A DNA stretch of 64,000 bases. Origin: Collybia mongolica. Its lineage: Eukaryota; Basidiomycota; Agaricomycetes; Agaricales; Clitocybaceae. The notes beneath the pieces were generated by a model. The model was given only the letters and a program-made list of their open reading frames with translations, was not told where the DNA came from and searched no databases. Shown piece by piece: positions 1 through 9,461 of this stretch. Within the stretch, counting starts at the first letter, position 1. Every line of letters begins with the position of its first letter. The stretch spans positions 496,001-560,000 of the forward strand of contig JAAXNY010000004.1 in NCBI GenBank assembly GCA_013420905.1, written 5' to 3'. The translations under genes were made by a program, and so were the position numbers.

Positions 1-584
1 GCTCAAGCACGGACAAACAACGCGTGGGCAAAACGTGACTCATCGACTCAACTCATGCCAACCACTCCCGATCTTCGAATCTCCAAGGACATCGCACCAA
101 AGATGAAATCTCTCCGACTTATAAAATACGCCTTTCTCATGACGTACCTTGAACTGGAGCTTCTGTTTTACAACACCGAAATATTAGAAAGTTGGCTGGC
201 CCATGGCCAAACCCCGACAAATCTTAATAGTCTTGTGACGTCCCCTATACTCACGATTCTTTGTCGTACAATGGCGCCGAGCGGAGCACGGGCGTAAGAA
301 AATTTAGACGAAACCGTGTCAGCAAAACATAGTGACGGGGTTGCCGGCCCACACCTCCCACATATGAAGACCAATAATGGTAGTGGGATGCACGCCAAAT
401 CCTTCTCTTGGGAGTCTTCCCTGAGAACTGTGATCGGGCCGCCAATTAACTGAAGAACATTATCCGCATCTTTACCAAACAAAAATAGAGTGCAGATGAT
501 TTCCCAGGCCTATCGTGCCACTTAGCCCGCAGCTGCTTCTGAACCTCACACCACCGTGTTACTCGTCGGAGTATCCTTCACGTC

Positions 585-598
585 ACTTGGCGTGCGAC
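585..598 (+). promoter_or_regulatory. Shared upstream element of PhyH copy 1
   Basis: The 14-mer ACTTGGCGTGCGAC lies about 54 bp upstream of the TATA box of the first oxygenase gene. The identical 14-mer is at 3209-3222 before the second copy. A GTATCCTTC block sits just upstream in both. A role as a transcription factor site is inferred only from this conservation. Confidence 0.5.
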
Positions 599-651
599 AT
601 GATCCTTTCGACGTCCCGAGCTAGCGGTCAGAACCCATTCAACTCAGATCC

Positions 652-657
652 TATATA
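652..657 (+). promoter_or_regulatory. TATA box of PhyH copy 1
   Basis: TATATA lies 59 bp upstream of the start codon at 711. The tandem paralogue has a TATATATA run at nearly the same distance from its start codon, which supports a real core promoter. Confidence 0.55.
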
Positions 658-710
658 TGACTTCCCTCCTGCGAGGGAACGGCACTTTTCTTTTTCCTAA
701 AACCTCAGCA

Positions 711-2134
711 ATGGCCGTGGAAGAAACAGAACATCTCACTCCAGAGCAGCGAGCTCATTTCTTGGAACACGGCTGGGTCAAAGTTCCCAATGCCGTACCC
801 AAGGAGCACATTGAACTCTACACAAAGGACATATGGATTCGGCTTGGATACGACAAGGATGATCCATCCACTTGGGAGGAAGAGAGGTTTAGGATGCCTC
901 GTCAACGCGAGATGCCATGGGCTCAGTTTGCTCCTAAGGGATACGGTGCTATATGTACGTAAACACTTTCAAACCCCATGTCGAATGATTTAACCCTTTG
1001 TACAGGTGAGATCGTGGGTGGGGCGGACAGACTTGATCCAAAGATTTTCGATAAGGCGGGCGATAGCCTGATCACTAACTTCGGAAAGGAAGAATGGCGA
1101 AATGTAGTTTTGTTCTGTTAAAAGCGCATGGAATCACGCTAATTATCAAACCCAGCAAACCGTTCACCCTAAAGACCTCGGGAACTGGCATGTGTAAGCT
1201 CATCCTGTGGTCGTCTTTGTTCTTTCGCAACGTAATAATCTCCGCATCTAGTGACGGGAATTGGTTTACTCACTTCCTCGACTCTTCTGAACAATCAGTC
1301 CTTTGCGTCATTCTCTTCAACGACGTTGCACCCCGCGGAGGCGGCACATTTATTTGCGAAGACGGCCTCGGCCACATAATTAGATGGTAAGGAAGAACAG
1401 AAATCTGAGATTGCGTCATCTTATTGCGAAATGCGCCCCAGGTTATATGACCGACCTCAAGGGGCGAACCAAAAAATGATCGATCCCGACGGCACGAGCG
1501 CGTTCGACGCCATCCAGCATTGTGAGAAATTCATCGAGGTAAAATTCAGAGCTTTGTAGCTTCCCATAACTTATATGTCGAATCCAGTGCACTGGACAAG
1601 CGGGTGATATGTTTATTTGCCACGGTTTCATGGTAATATTCCATATTCCTTTCGCTAATTTCACTAAGTTGACGATTGACTTCTCCCAGCCCCATTCGGC
1701 GTCAAAGAACCACCTCCGTATACCAAGGTCTGTCTTTTCCTAAAATTCTTCCATAGCTCGACTTGCCGACGTACAACGTACAGGTTCATCACGAGTCCTA
1801 AATTCGTACTTGAGCACCCATTTAACTTGAATCGCGAGGATCCCTCAGATTACGTGCGTCGTTGATCATCTTGAAGTACTTTTCATCGTTAACTTAATTT
1901 AAATTCCAGAGTCTCGTTGAGAAGAAGACGCTGGGTGTACTCGGCGTACCCTCGCTCCCAGATTGGAAGATCACAGGCGATCGTGCTCGCTTCGTAGCAC
2001 CCAATAACGGAAAGAAAGATTCTCGATTGCCGCTCGAATTGGAACGCCTTAAGGCCCACGCTGCGAAAACTGGGGGTGTTGTCGAGAGTATTCATGTTAA
2101 TGGAATTGCGGAGTACAATGGCTTCAAGGGATAA
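711..2134 (+). CDS. Phytanoyl-CoA dioxygenase-like (PhyH) oxygenase, copy 1
   Basis: Probable Fe(II)/2-oxoglutarate-dependent oxygenase of the PhyH family; substrate unknown. Exons: 711-954, 1006-1103, 1156-1193, 1252-1386, 1442-1538, 1588-1632, 1690-1727, 1784-1853 and 1910-2134, giving 329 aa. All introns are about 50-60 bp GT-AG. The spliced protein shows HVDGNW (H126-x-D128, the facial-triad pair), then a block containing PHS..KNHLRIPR, whose His (about 221) and downstream Arg fit the distal iron ligand and co-substrate Arg of the family. No signal peptide is visible, so it is probably intracellular. The gene downstream at 3333 has the same exon lengths except in the last exon, so the two arose by tandem duplication. 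The start is the first ATG after a TATA box and aligns with the paralogue. No disruption is seen. Confidence 0.85.
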
Positions 2135-3208
2135 AATCACTCTCATAACGTTAATCATGCCATTATGCAGTATTTATCGCCCCAAATTTCAATATCCAAA
2201 TCTTACAACTGCGTCAATATTATTATCCGTTTAGGCTTGCCACTTTGCTTGAATGACAAGGTCCTTTCTCGGCTTTACCCATAACTCGGATCAAAATTTG
2301 TCGGCGACATGCCCAAACCCACCACGACTTTACCACGACCACATTCAAACGATGTGAACAGTTGAGATTCTTGTGTGTTGTCTAAGGCGACGGGGTAGCA
2401 TGTGCTGGTTACTTGTTAGACTTTGAGTAAGTACGGACAAATGGACTTTGAGTAATTGACGAACTACACAGGGCCAGAGGCCACTACGTTTCATCGCTTC
2501 TCAACAAACTTTGCATCTCCTGACAACCCTAAGTCTATCATTTCGTCATTCTCCTCAGGTTTGTCCTTTTTTTTTTTACCTTCAAAGAAGTTTCTTTTTG
2601 ACTTTCTGAACGCTCCATTCACTGGGGCGGTGCGAGGCTTCGACTTCTTTGAATCTTATTCTCCAATTTCATCTTGCTCCTTAAGTTGTAAGACTCAGGC
2701 AAAAGCGATTTGATAGCATGTAACGTTTATCCTGCAAAGTAAACGGACAGATGTTCACACTACCCAAAATGCTTCCCCGTCCCCACGGAAACTCCTCAAA
2801 TCCCAGCTGTATGGATCGTCATCGTATTATTCTTCCCACCAATGACCATGCCTTCGGCCTTCCTTGGACATCCGTGCACCGGGGTGGTAGATCATTCTCA
2901 AGAGATCCCCTTCACACTTGCCCCACTTGAGTCGCAGACCCCACGGTGTACATGAGAATATGTTTGGCAATGTTCAGGTGTGGGGGGGTCAATCATGTTT
3001 AAAGGTGCGTACTGGGAGTTCTTTCCCGCAATCAGAGCTTACTAACCAATGAAGTGAATGAGATTATCCTCGCAATGGGCTAACTCCAACACTCCGGGCA
3101 AATTAGGGTGTAATAAACCCCACTACCAACATGGTATCTCTCCTTCATACGTCCACCCACCTTTCGGGGAACCACGCCAATGGGTGGGTATCCTTCGCCA
3201 GGAATGTT
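2135..3208. other. Intergenic region between the two PhyH genes
   Basis: No convincing gene. Read on the minus strand, about 2713-2470 gives a lysine-rich stretch (for example NFFEGKKKKDKPEEND) with stops on both sides. It could be a relic of a gene or retroelement, but I cannot assign it. An 85-codon plus-strand ORF over the same bases looks like chance. Confidence 0.3.
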
Positions 3209-3222
3209 ACTTGGCGTGCGAC
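3209..3222 (+). promoter_or_regulatory. Shared upstream element of PhyH copy 2
   Basis: Exact second occurrence of ACTTGGCGTGCGAC, about 48 bp upstream of the copy-2 TATA box. The surrounding promoter sequence is otherwise diverged, so conservation of this block suggests shared regulation or a recently converted patch. Confidence 0.5.
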
Positions 3223-3269
3223 GTATTGACCTTCGTCTTGTACGCGTGATGAGGGTCAATTCTTATCCG

Positions 3270-3277
3270 TATATATA
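3270..3277 (+). promoter_or_regulatory. TATA box of PhyH copy 2
   Basis: TATATATA lies about 60 bp before the start codon at 3333, matching the arrangement at copy 1. Confidence 0.55.
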
Positions 3278-3332
3278 GGCCCTAGTGCTTGTTTCGAACT
3301 TATAGAATTCCTTCACGCACGCTTCTTTGACA

Positions 3333-4774
3333 ATGGCTATAGAAAACACACCAACTCTCACTCCAGAACAGCGCACGCACTTCTTGGAACACGGCTGGGT
3401 CAAGGTCCCACAAGCCATCCCCAAGGAACATATCGACCTTTACACAAAGGACTTATGGGTCCGTCTTGGATATGACAAAAATGACCCATCGACTTGGGAG
3501 GAGGAGACGTTCAGGATGCCTCGCCATCGCGAGATGCCCTGGTCCCAGTTCGCTCCCAAGGGCTACGCTGCGATATGTAAGTGTACACTCTAAAATATTG
3601 GATTGCGTAAATAAATTTGCAAATTAGGTGAGGTCGTCGGTGGTGAAGACCGACTGGATGCGACATTATTCAGCAAAGCGGGTGACAATCTGATCGCGAA
3701 CTTCGGGAAGGAGGAGTATCGAGATGTAATTGTTTAACTACGCGCCTATACCAGGAACACGACTAATGACAAGCATTACTAGAAAACCGTTCATCCCAGG
3801 GACCTTGGAGTTTGGCATGTGTGAGTCTCCTTCCTGTACGTCCCGACTATCAACAAATAATATCATGTACCAGCGATGGCAACTGGTTTACCCATTTCCT
3901 TGACTCGTCGGAACAACCCGTGCTGTGCATTCTTCTATTCAACGACATTGTTCACCGCGGGGGTGGCACGTATCTTTGTGAGGACGGTCTCACCCGAATT
4001 ATTCAATGGTAAAATTCGCTCAGCTGTTGGCATGGAATTGTGCTAATGAGCGTCCGTTAACAGGTTACATGAAAGGCCGCAGGGCGTGGACCGGAAGCTG
4101 GTTGACCCTGACGGCAGCAGTGTTTTTGATGAACTGAATACTTGGGAGAAATTTGTCGAGGTAATGCTGGACAACTCGTGGCACCTCACAGATACATTAA
4201 CATTATGATATAGTGCACGGGTAATGCGGGCGACATGTATATCTGCCACGGATTCATGGTAACCTCTCTTCCCTCAGGTTTAGTTTAACTTTTTGATTGT
4301 CTGGCTCTTGTCTGGCTCTTTTAGCCACATTCGGTGTCAAAGAACCACCTACGTATTCCAAGGTCGGCACGTTCTTGCCTATGCGTTCCTATCTACTCAA
4401 CCTACATCCTTCAGGTTTATAACGAGTCCCAAACTGGTGCTCAAGGAACCTTTCAATCTCAATCGTGAGGATCCCAAGGACTACGTGCGTAGCGTCGTTG
4501 CATAAAACATTCATTCCTCTGACTCAACCATTTTATCTTCCAGAGCCTTGCTGAGAAGAAGATCCTCCACGATCTCGGTGTTTCCTCCCTTCCAGACTGG
4601 AAGATTATCGGCGAACGTACTCATTTCGTAGCAGCCAATATTAAGACAAGAGATGCCCGGGTGCCACTAGAGGTGGGGCGTCTCAAGGCTCACGCTGCGA
4701 AGACCGGTAGTGTCGCCGAAAGTATTCATATTAATGGGGTCGTGGCGCCTGAAGCGTTTGGCTTCAAGGCATAA
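3333..4774 (+). CDS. Phytanoyl-CoA dioxygenase-like (PhyH) oxygenase, copy 2
   Basis: Tandem paralogue of the gene at 711. Exons: 3333-3576, 3628-3725, 3783-3820, 3874-4008, 4064-4160, 4214-4258, 4325-4362, 4415-4484 and 4544-4774, giving 331 aa. Every exon but the last has the same length as in copy 1. The iron-binding H126-x-D128 (HVDGNW) and the distal His in PHSVSKNHLRIPR are kept, so the enzyme should be active. The most variable part is the C-terminal exon, where this copy has two extra residues before GFKA. Cytosolic or peroxisomal location is possible; no N-terminal signal is seen and the C-terminus is not a clear SKL signal. Natural substrate unknown. Confidence 0.86.
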
Positions 4775-5537
4775 TGCCCCTATATTCGTGATTATGACTC
4801 GCTACAGTATTCCGTTCTCTTGGCCTCCTCGTCTGTACTCATAAGAGTATATTTTAGTTGTGAACAAACGTGCTATTGAAATAAGGGCTCATTGAATGCT
4901 TTCTCGTTCCCTGGTCGCAATAAGTACTCCGAATAACTATAGAATCTTGTACACATTTAGAAGTGCGTGGACCACTAGAACTACTGATTCGTGGGAATAG
5001 CAGAAGCATGCGGGACCGCTAAAGGTAATCCTGGATTGTCGGGTTTCAAGCTCTTTTCTAAATATCGAGCAATATTAAAGATGTGATTGGCTTTTGGGTA
5101 CCGCTACCGTTTAAATATGCATCGATTCTTCATCAAAGGCCAACATCGGATTCACTTGTCCCATCTCATTCGATCTTTTGTGAGTGAGTGTCATCATGGT
5201 TGGGCACGACGGCGCGTCGGGGAATTTATGGATCGTGACCCCTAATATAGTTCACGTGATTAAATATAACCACGTGACTCACTTTCAGTCTGGGTTTTTT
5301 CCGGCTCTCCGCACTGGTTCCCCAACATTAGCCGACAGAAGTCGTTGAGTGCCGCCGTCAGTACGTCTTCGAACAGCACTGCAGGCCATATACGAGCTCA
5401 CTTCGAAATGTTCAGATAATATGCATGGCATGCGCCGAAACAATCTTCACCCACGGTTCTGAACCATCTACAACGACCTGCAACGTTCGAAAATCCCAAT
5501 GGTCTGCCTTTCAAACAACTCACTGTCATTATTCGAG
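4775..5537. other. Intergenic region before the F-box gene
   Basis: AT-rich sequence with no ORF of interest, no repeat and no tRNA that I can see. It would hold the 3' end of the PhyH copy 2 transcript and the promoter of the F-box gene at 5538. Confidence 0.5.
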
Positions 5538-6775
5538 ATGGATAGGTTTCCACCAGAGCTTATATCTTTGATCGTGGATAATATCCCATCGATCCAAGCC
5601 CTCAGGTCCTCTGCGCTTGTGGGCCGCGCCTGGAGCGCGCCATCCCAGAAATGGTTATTCCGCACCATCGAGTTGTACACTTATTCCCAATGCATTCGCT
5701 TCTATTCGTTACTCGTGGAATCTCCACACATAATCCCCTACATCCGCGACTTCACGATTATTGCGGACTCATTTGTTGACGCGGAAGCACTCTTAGGAGA
5801 CCGGGAAACCCTTCCTGGGATTTTCCAGCGCTTCTTGCGCTTGGAACGATTGAGGATACGGTTGGGTTGGGAGTCGCAGTGGAACACCTTATCTGAGGAT
5901 TTGCGGGCTTCTATCACTTCGACGCTTAGGCTTCCTTCGCTCACTACATTGTTTCTACGACATATCTATTTCGACCCCAAAGCTGTTGAACTCCATGAAC
6001 TGCTTCGGCATGCCCCCCAGCTGAAATGCCTTTATCTCTATGGGCCATACGGTATGGTTCTCGAACCAACTGATTTCGGAGACGGTCAAGGGTACACGAA
6101 GGTCACACAGCGTATTGCACTCGAGGGGCTTGCGATTGGGTTTTGCGAGCGTAACACCGGGCTCAAGAATTGGATGTTCTCTCCACTCTGTAGACTCGAC
6201 TTGTCGGGTTTAAAATTTCTGCATATCCTCACTCAAACGAAGGGCGAAGATATCTCCAGATTGTTTGCAATGGTCGGGCCGTCACTCGAAGAATTGATAA
6301 TCGAACCGCATGAACGTAGGACCGTCTCTTACGATTTTTACCATAATCTCACTGTCCGACCCAAGTTTACTCCAGGAATGGTCTCGATCTGTCCTTTAAA
6401 CCCAATCTGCGATTCATAGAATTTCACTTTGTCGAAGAACAGGTGGTCGAACATGGCGTGTGTCCGCCAGAATGGTTCCACACGTCCCTCTCAAGTATTC
6501 CAGCATCTAACAGTCTCGAGGAAGTTTCTCTGGACATCCTCCTCTATTATCCCGGTGACGATCCTACTAAAGAGACAGTATTAGGGTGGGATTACAGCCC
6601 TTGGTCAAGGCTTGTCACGACTCTCACTTCTTTGAAATTTCGCCGATTGAGAACGGTAAGGGTGGACGTAACGTTTTTCATATACGCCCACAGGGGGGTT
6701 TATGATGCTTTGGTGCTCCGCGCGCTTGAGCCGTTGGGCGCAAGGTTGGTCTTCGGGGAAGGTGTAAATAATTAG
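5538..6775 (+). pseudogene. F-box/LRR-like protein, reading frame broken near 6378
   Basis: The N-terminus MDRFPPELISLIVDNI is a typical agaricomycete F-box, followed by leucine-rich repeat-like segments (LTTLFLRHIYF, LKCLYLYG, LEELIIEP). Such proteins recruit substrates to SCF ubiquitin ligases. The frame runs 5538-6417. The family-like continuation (GLDLSFKPNLRFIEFHF, then EVSLDILLYYP) is in another frame from about 6380 to the stop at 6775. No intron with good splice signals and the needed phase joins the two, so a one-base deletion or two-base insertion near 6378 is the simplest reading. It may be a recent pseudogene, a sequencing error or an unusual intron. An upstream ATG at 5499 is in frame, but 5538 matches the usual F-box start. 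Confidence 0.65.
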
Positions 6776-7429
6776 GGCCTAATTTCCGTAATCAACTATC
6801 CGTTCGTAACGTGAGGGTTTTTTAAGATTCTGATTCCATGCTTGGCCGACTGCCGTCATTTTGACTTCGGCTGACAGTCAAATTTCCACACAAAAGGTGA
6901 TATGCTTGCAACGTTAGTAGTTTGGAGTGACGGGGGCCCACATTCGCAACAAAAGGCGAGGACGAAATGAGATTTGGATCCTTTCGAACACCTTACGTTC
7001 CCCATTACGGTGAAGGGGTAAGTGGTTTACTGTGGGGTGTCTTGCCACGTCAGCCGTCGCATGAATACGCCCTCTTCACGCGCATGTTTCTCGCTTTTGC
7101 ACACGTGGTCCTAGAATCCATACTTCCGCTGCATGCTGAAACCTGCTGAGACCATTGTGCGTCGTGATTAGGTCAGAATAGCTCACCGGGAATCATGCCA
7201 TTTTTACATCTTATACATAAGTGAATCGTGAACCCACCGGTTTCGATGATAGCCTGGGGTATGGTGCAGTTATTGGTGCCGGGTAAGAGCGCCGTTATAC
7301 ATCCGGGCTGCTCGGGATGGTTAACGAAGGACCGGTGACTCAACCTTGTTTTTCTAAGTGAAAGCCACCACCGACTGAGCCCCGGGTATGACTCTGCAAA
7401 TGGTTTTCAGTTGTTTCCCCATCTGACCG
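6776..7429. other. Intergenic region after the F-box gene
   Basis: Multiple stops in all frames. A 60-codon ORF at 6967-7149 shows no family likeness. Some of this DNA may be further decayed F-box sequence leading into the remnant at 7430, but similarity is not readable by eye. Confidence 0.4.
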
Positions 7430-7665
7430 GGTCGAGAAAATCTCTATGAAGACCTTCCTCAAGAGACAGTCATGAGGCGGGAATACAGCCATTGTTTGCT
7501 GCTAGCCGCGATTCTAAATTCTAGGGTATAATTTACAAAGGGAACGATCGGGTCAGTCACAGGTTTCATCACAAGAACATTGAGAAATCCGTATGATAAT
7601 TTAGTACTCTAAGCACTATCGTTGGGATCAAAAAATGGTTTCGGCGAAGGTGCCATGTATGTTAA
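7430..7665 (+). pseudogene. Decayed copy of the F-box gene 3' end
   Basis: Bases 7450-7500 (AAGAGACAGTCATGAGG, then GGGAATACAGCC) align with the F-box gene at 6565-6610 (AAAGAGACAGTATTAGGGTGG, then GATTACAGCC). The end TTTCGGCGAAGGTG (about 7638) matches CTTCGGGGAAGGTG at 6751-6764. Spacing between the matched blocks is roughly conserved but the frame is destroyed. This is a relic of a tandem duplication of the 5.5-6.8 kb gene. Confidence 0.55.
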
Positions 7666-8083
7666 TCGGGCTTTCGCCTTTATTATTCACCGTTCAATTC
7701 TCTTCCAGTGATTCGCGCTCAAGACAACGGGGCTGTTCTACATTGTCGTACTCAAAATAAAAAATGTCATTCGTAACATCGCCTCGACTCACAAGGCCTC
7801 CTAGAATAGCTGAAATCTCCTTGCTATTGGTTACTGACTCGACATGATTTCCTGTCAGTCGTGGAACATGGTGGAAGGAACTCAAAAGCGGTGAAGCGGT
7901 GTAGGAGCGGCGTCGCGACCGCCAGCGGAGTTTGAAATGTCAGACCCGTAGCGCCACGCTGCCATTCTGCCCTTTACCTCATACCTCATACACTCACCTT
8001 AGTACCAACCTGTACGTCTCAGGGATATAAATCATCTAAAAACTCTCCTTAACCGTATATCACCCCAGTCAACAGATTCACGA
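7666..8083. other. Promoter region of the secretory membrane protein
   Basis: No gene seen. Bases immediately before 8084 are the upstream region of the next gene. A 63-codon minus ORF at 7694-7885 has no recognisable features. Confidence 0.4.
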
Positions 8084-8959
8084 ATGAAACTTTTTCTGCT
8101 ATCGGCCTTAGTGGCTGGTGCTGCACTTGGTAAGCCGCATTTCTTTCATAATCTCCTAATTATCAACTGAAAGTATTCGTTATAGTCCAAGTTGGTGCCA
8201 GTCCGCTTAGGGTCGTTGTCGTAACCAACAACCAAGATAATGCGCCCAAGCTGCGATTCGGTCACGCCGCAGCACATCATACCAACAATGGACCGGTCGC
8301 CATGCTCGTCAGGCCTCAAGGTAGCGCCGATGGTAAAATGAGGGGTCCATGTCGTGGTGCGCGTCTCCGTCAGAAGGCCGTCGAATTGTCCAACGCCTTT
8401 CGGCAGGCCCTGGGTTTCGGTCCAAGCAAGCAGCCCAAGGTTGACCATGGTGACGGGATGGTTCACATCCTACCCTTCATCGGAACACCCCCCAGCTTTA
8501 TCGAATCAACCACCGTACCCGTCCATCACAACGGAAACATTGTTTACATGCCTCACCCCCACCCTCATCGTCGACCTGGTCAATCTCATCGCCTCGACCG
8601 TACTCCGTTCATGAAACGTCTCCATTACGCCTTGATGTCCTTGGGACCTTGGGAGGGAAGAGCAGTCGCATTCGTTCTCGGTACGTCGACCTCTTGATTA
8701 CTTTTGAACTAAATTCTGAATCTCTTATCCGTTAGGATGTGGGATTGGTGTCCTTCTCAGGATGCTCTGGGTCCTCTCTGTTGTCTCTTATCGCATGATC
8801 AAAGGAACAAAGGAGGACGAGAACAAATACACTGAAATCATCGTTGTCGAGGACTTCGGTGATGACGCCGAGGAGCTCTTCGTCGCACCCCCCAACTACA
8901 CCTACCCCGATGAGAAGGCTGACAAGCCCGTAGTCCAGGCCACCGAGGTCACCAAGTAG
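8084..8959 (+). CDS. Putative single-pass secretory-pathway membrane protein, unknown family
   Basis: Exons 8084-8129, 8186-8680 and 8736-8959 give 254 aa. The N-terminus MKLFLLSALVAGAALV is a clear signal peptide. The next 150 residues form a basic, His-rich lumenal part with a PHPHPHRR motif. A hydrophobic segment around CGIGVLLRMLWVLSVVSY is a likely membrane anchor, followed by an acidic cytosolic tail (KEDENKYTEIIVVEDFGDD...). The layout is therefore type I. I do not recognise the family; basidiomycetes have many lineage-restricted proteins with this layout. Both introns have clean GT-AG borders and keep the frame. Function not known. Confidence 0.75.
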
Positions 8960-9461
8960 ATGGTCCAAATGGATCCATCATTGTGCCATTCATTTCAATC
9001 CATAGTTCCCTTCCCCATATGATATCTATTACACAGCACCGATGTGTTCCAATTGTGTTTCTTGATGAATTACGGACTGTGTCGTGTTTCAGATGTATCT
9101 ACCTAAATAAACTGCTGTTGTCTGTCCGTGTCGTTCCTTGCTCGTCACCATCGTCAGTTTTCGTACAGTTTGTGCCCTTAAGATCACATGGTATCTTGAT
9201 GAGGTGGATCAATCAACGAACCAGAACTCAGGTGCATGATCACATCGATCACAGGTGCCGGTGATGAACATTTGAATCATAAATCAATGCGCCCAAAATA
9301 CTGATTACTGCATGTCCTTTTGAATGTAAGATAGCCTTACGAAGGGTAGAGGCTAAACAGTCTCCTATTCGTGCAGTTCTGCATAAAACAGCTGATATTC
9401 AACCAGTTGCGGTAACGTCCTGTATCGATTTACTGTTGCAAGAAGATATATCCGATATTGA
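8960..9461. other. Convergent intergenic region
   Basis: 3' regions of the membrane protein gene (plus) and the SQS1-like gene (minus). An ATTTACTGTTGCA-type AT-rich stretch occurs but no gene-like ORF is supported. Confidence 0.4.

Noticed and set aside
2456..2713. 85-codon plus ORF between the PhyH genes
   Set aside because: No signal, domain or splice context; the opposite strand shows a better but broken coding pattern.
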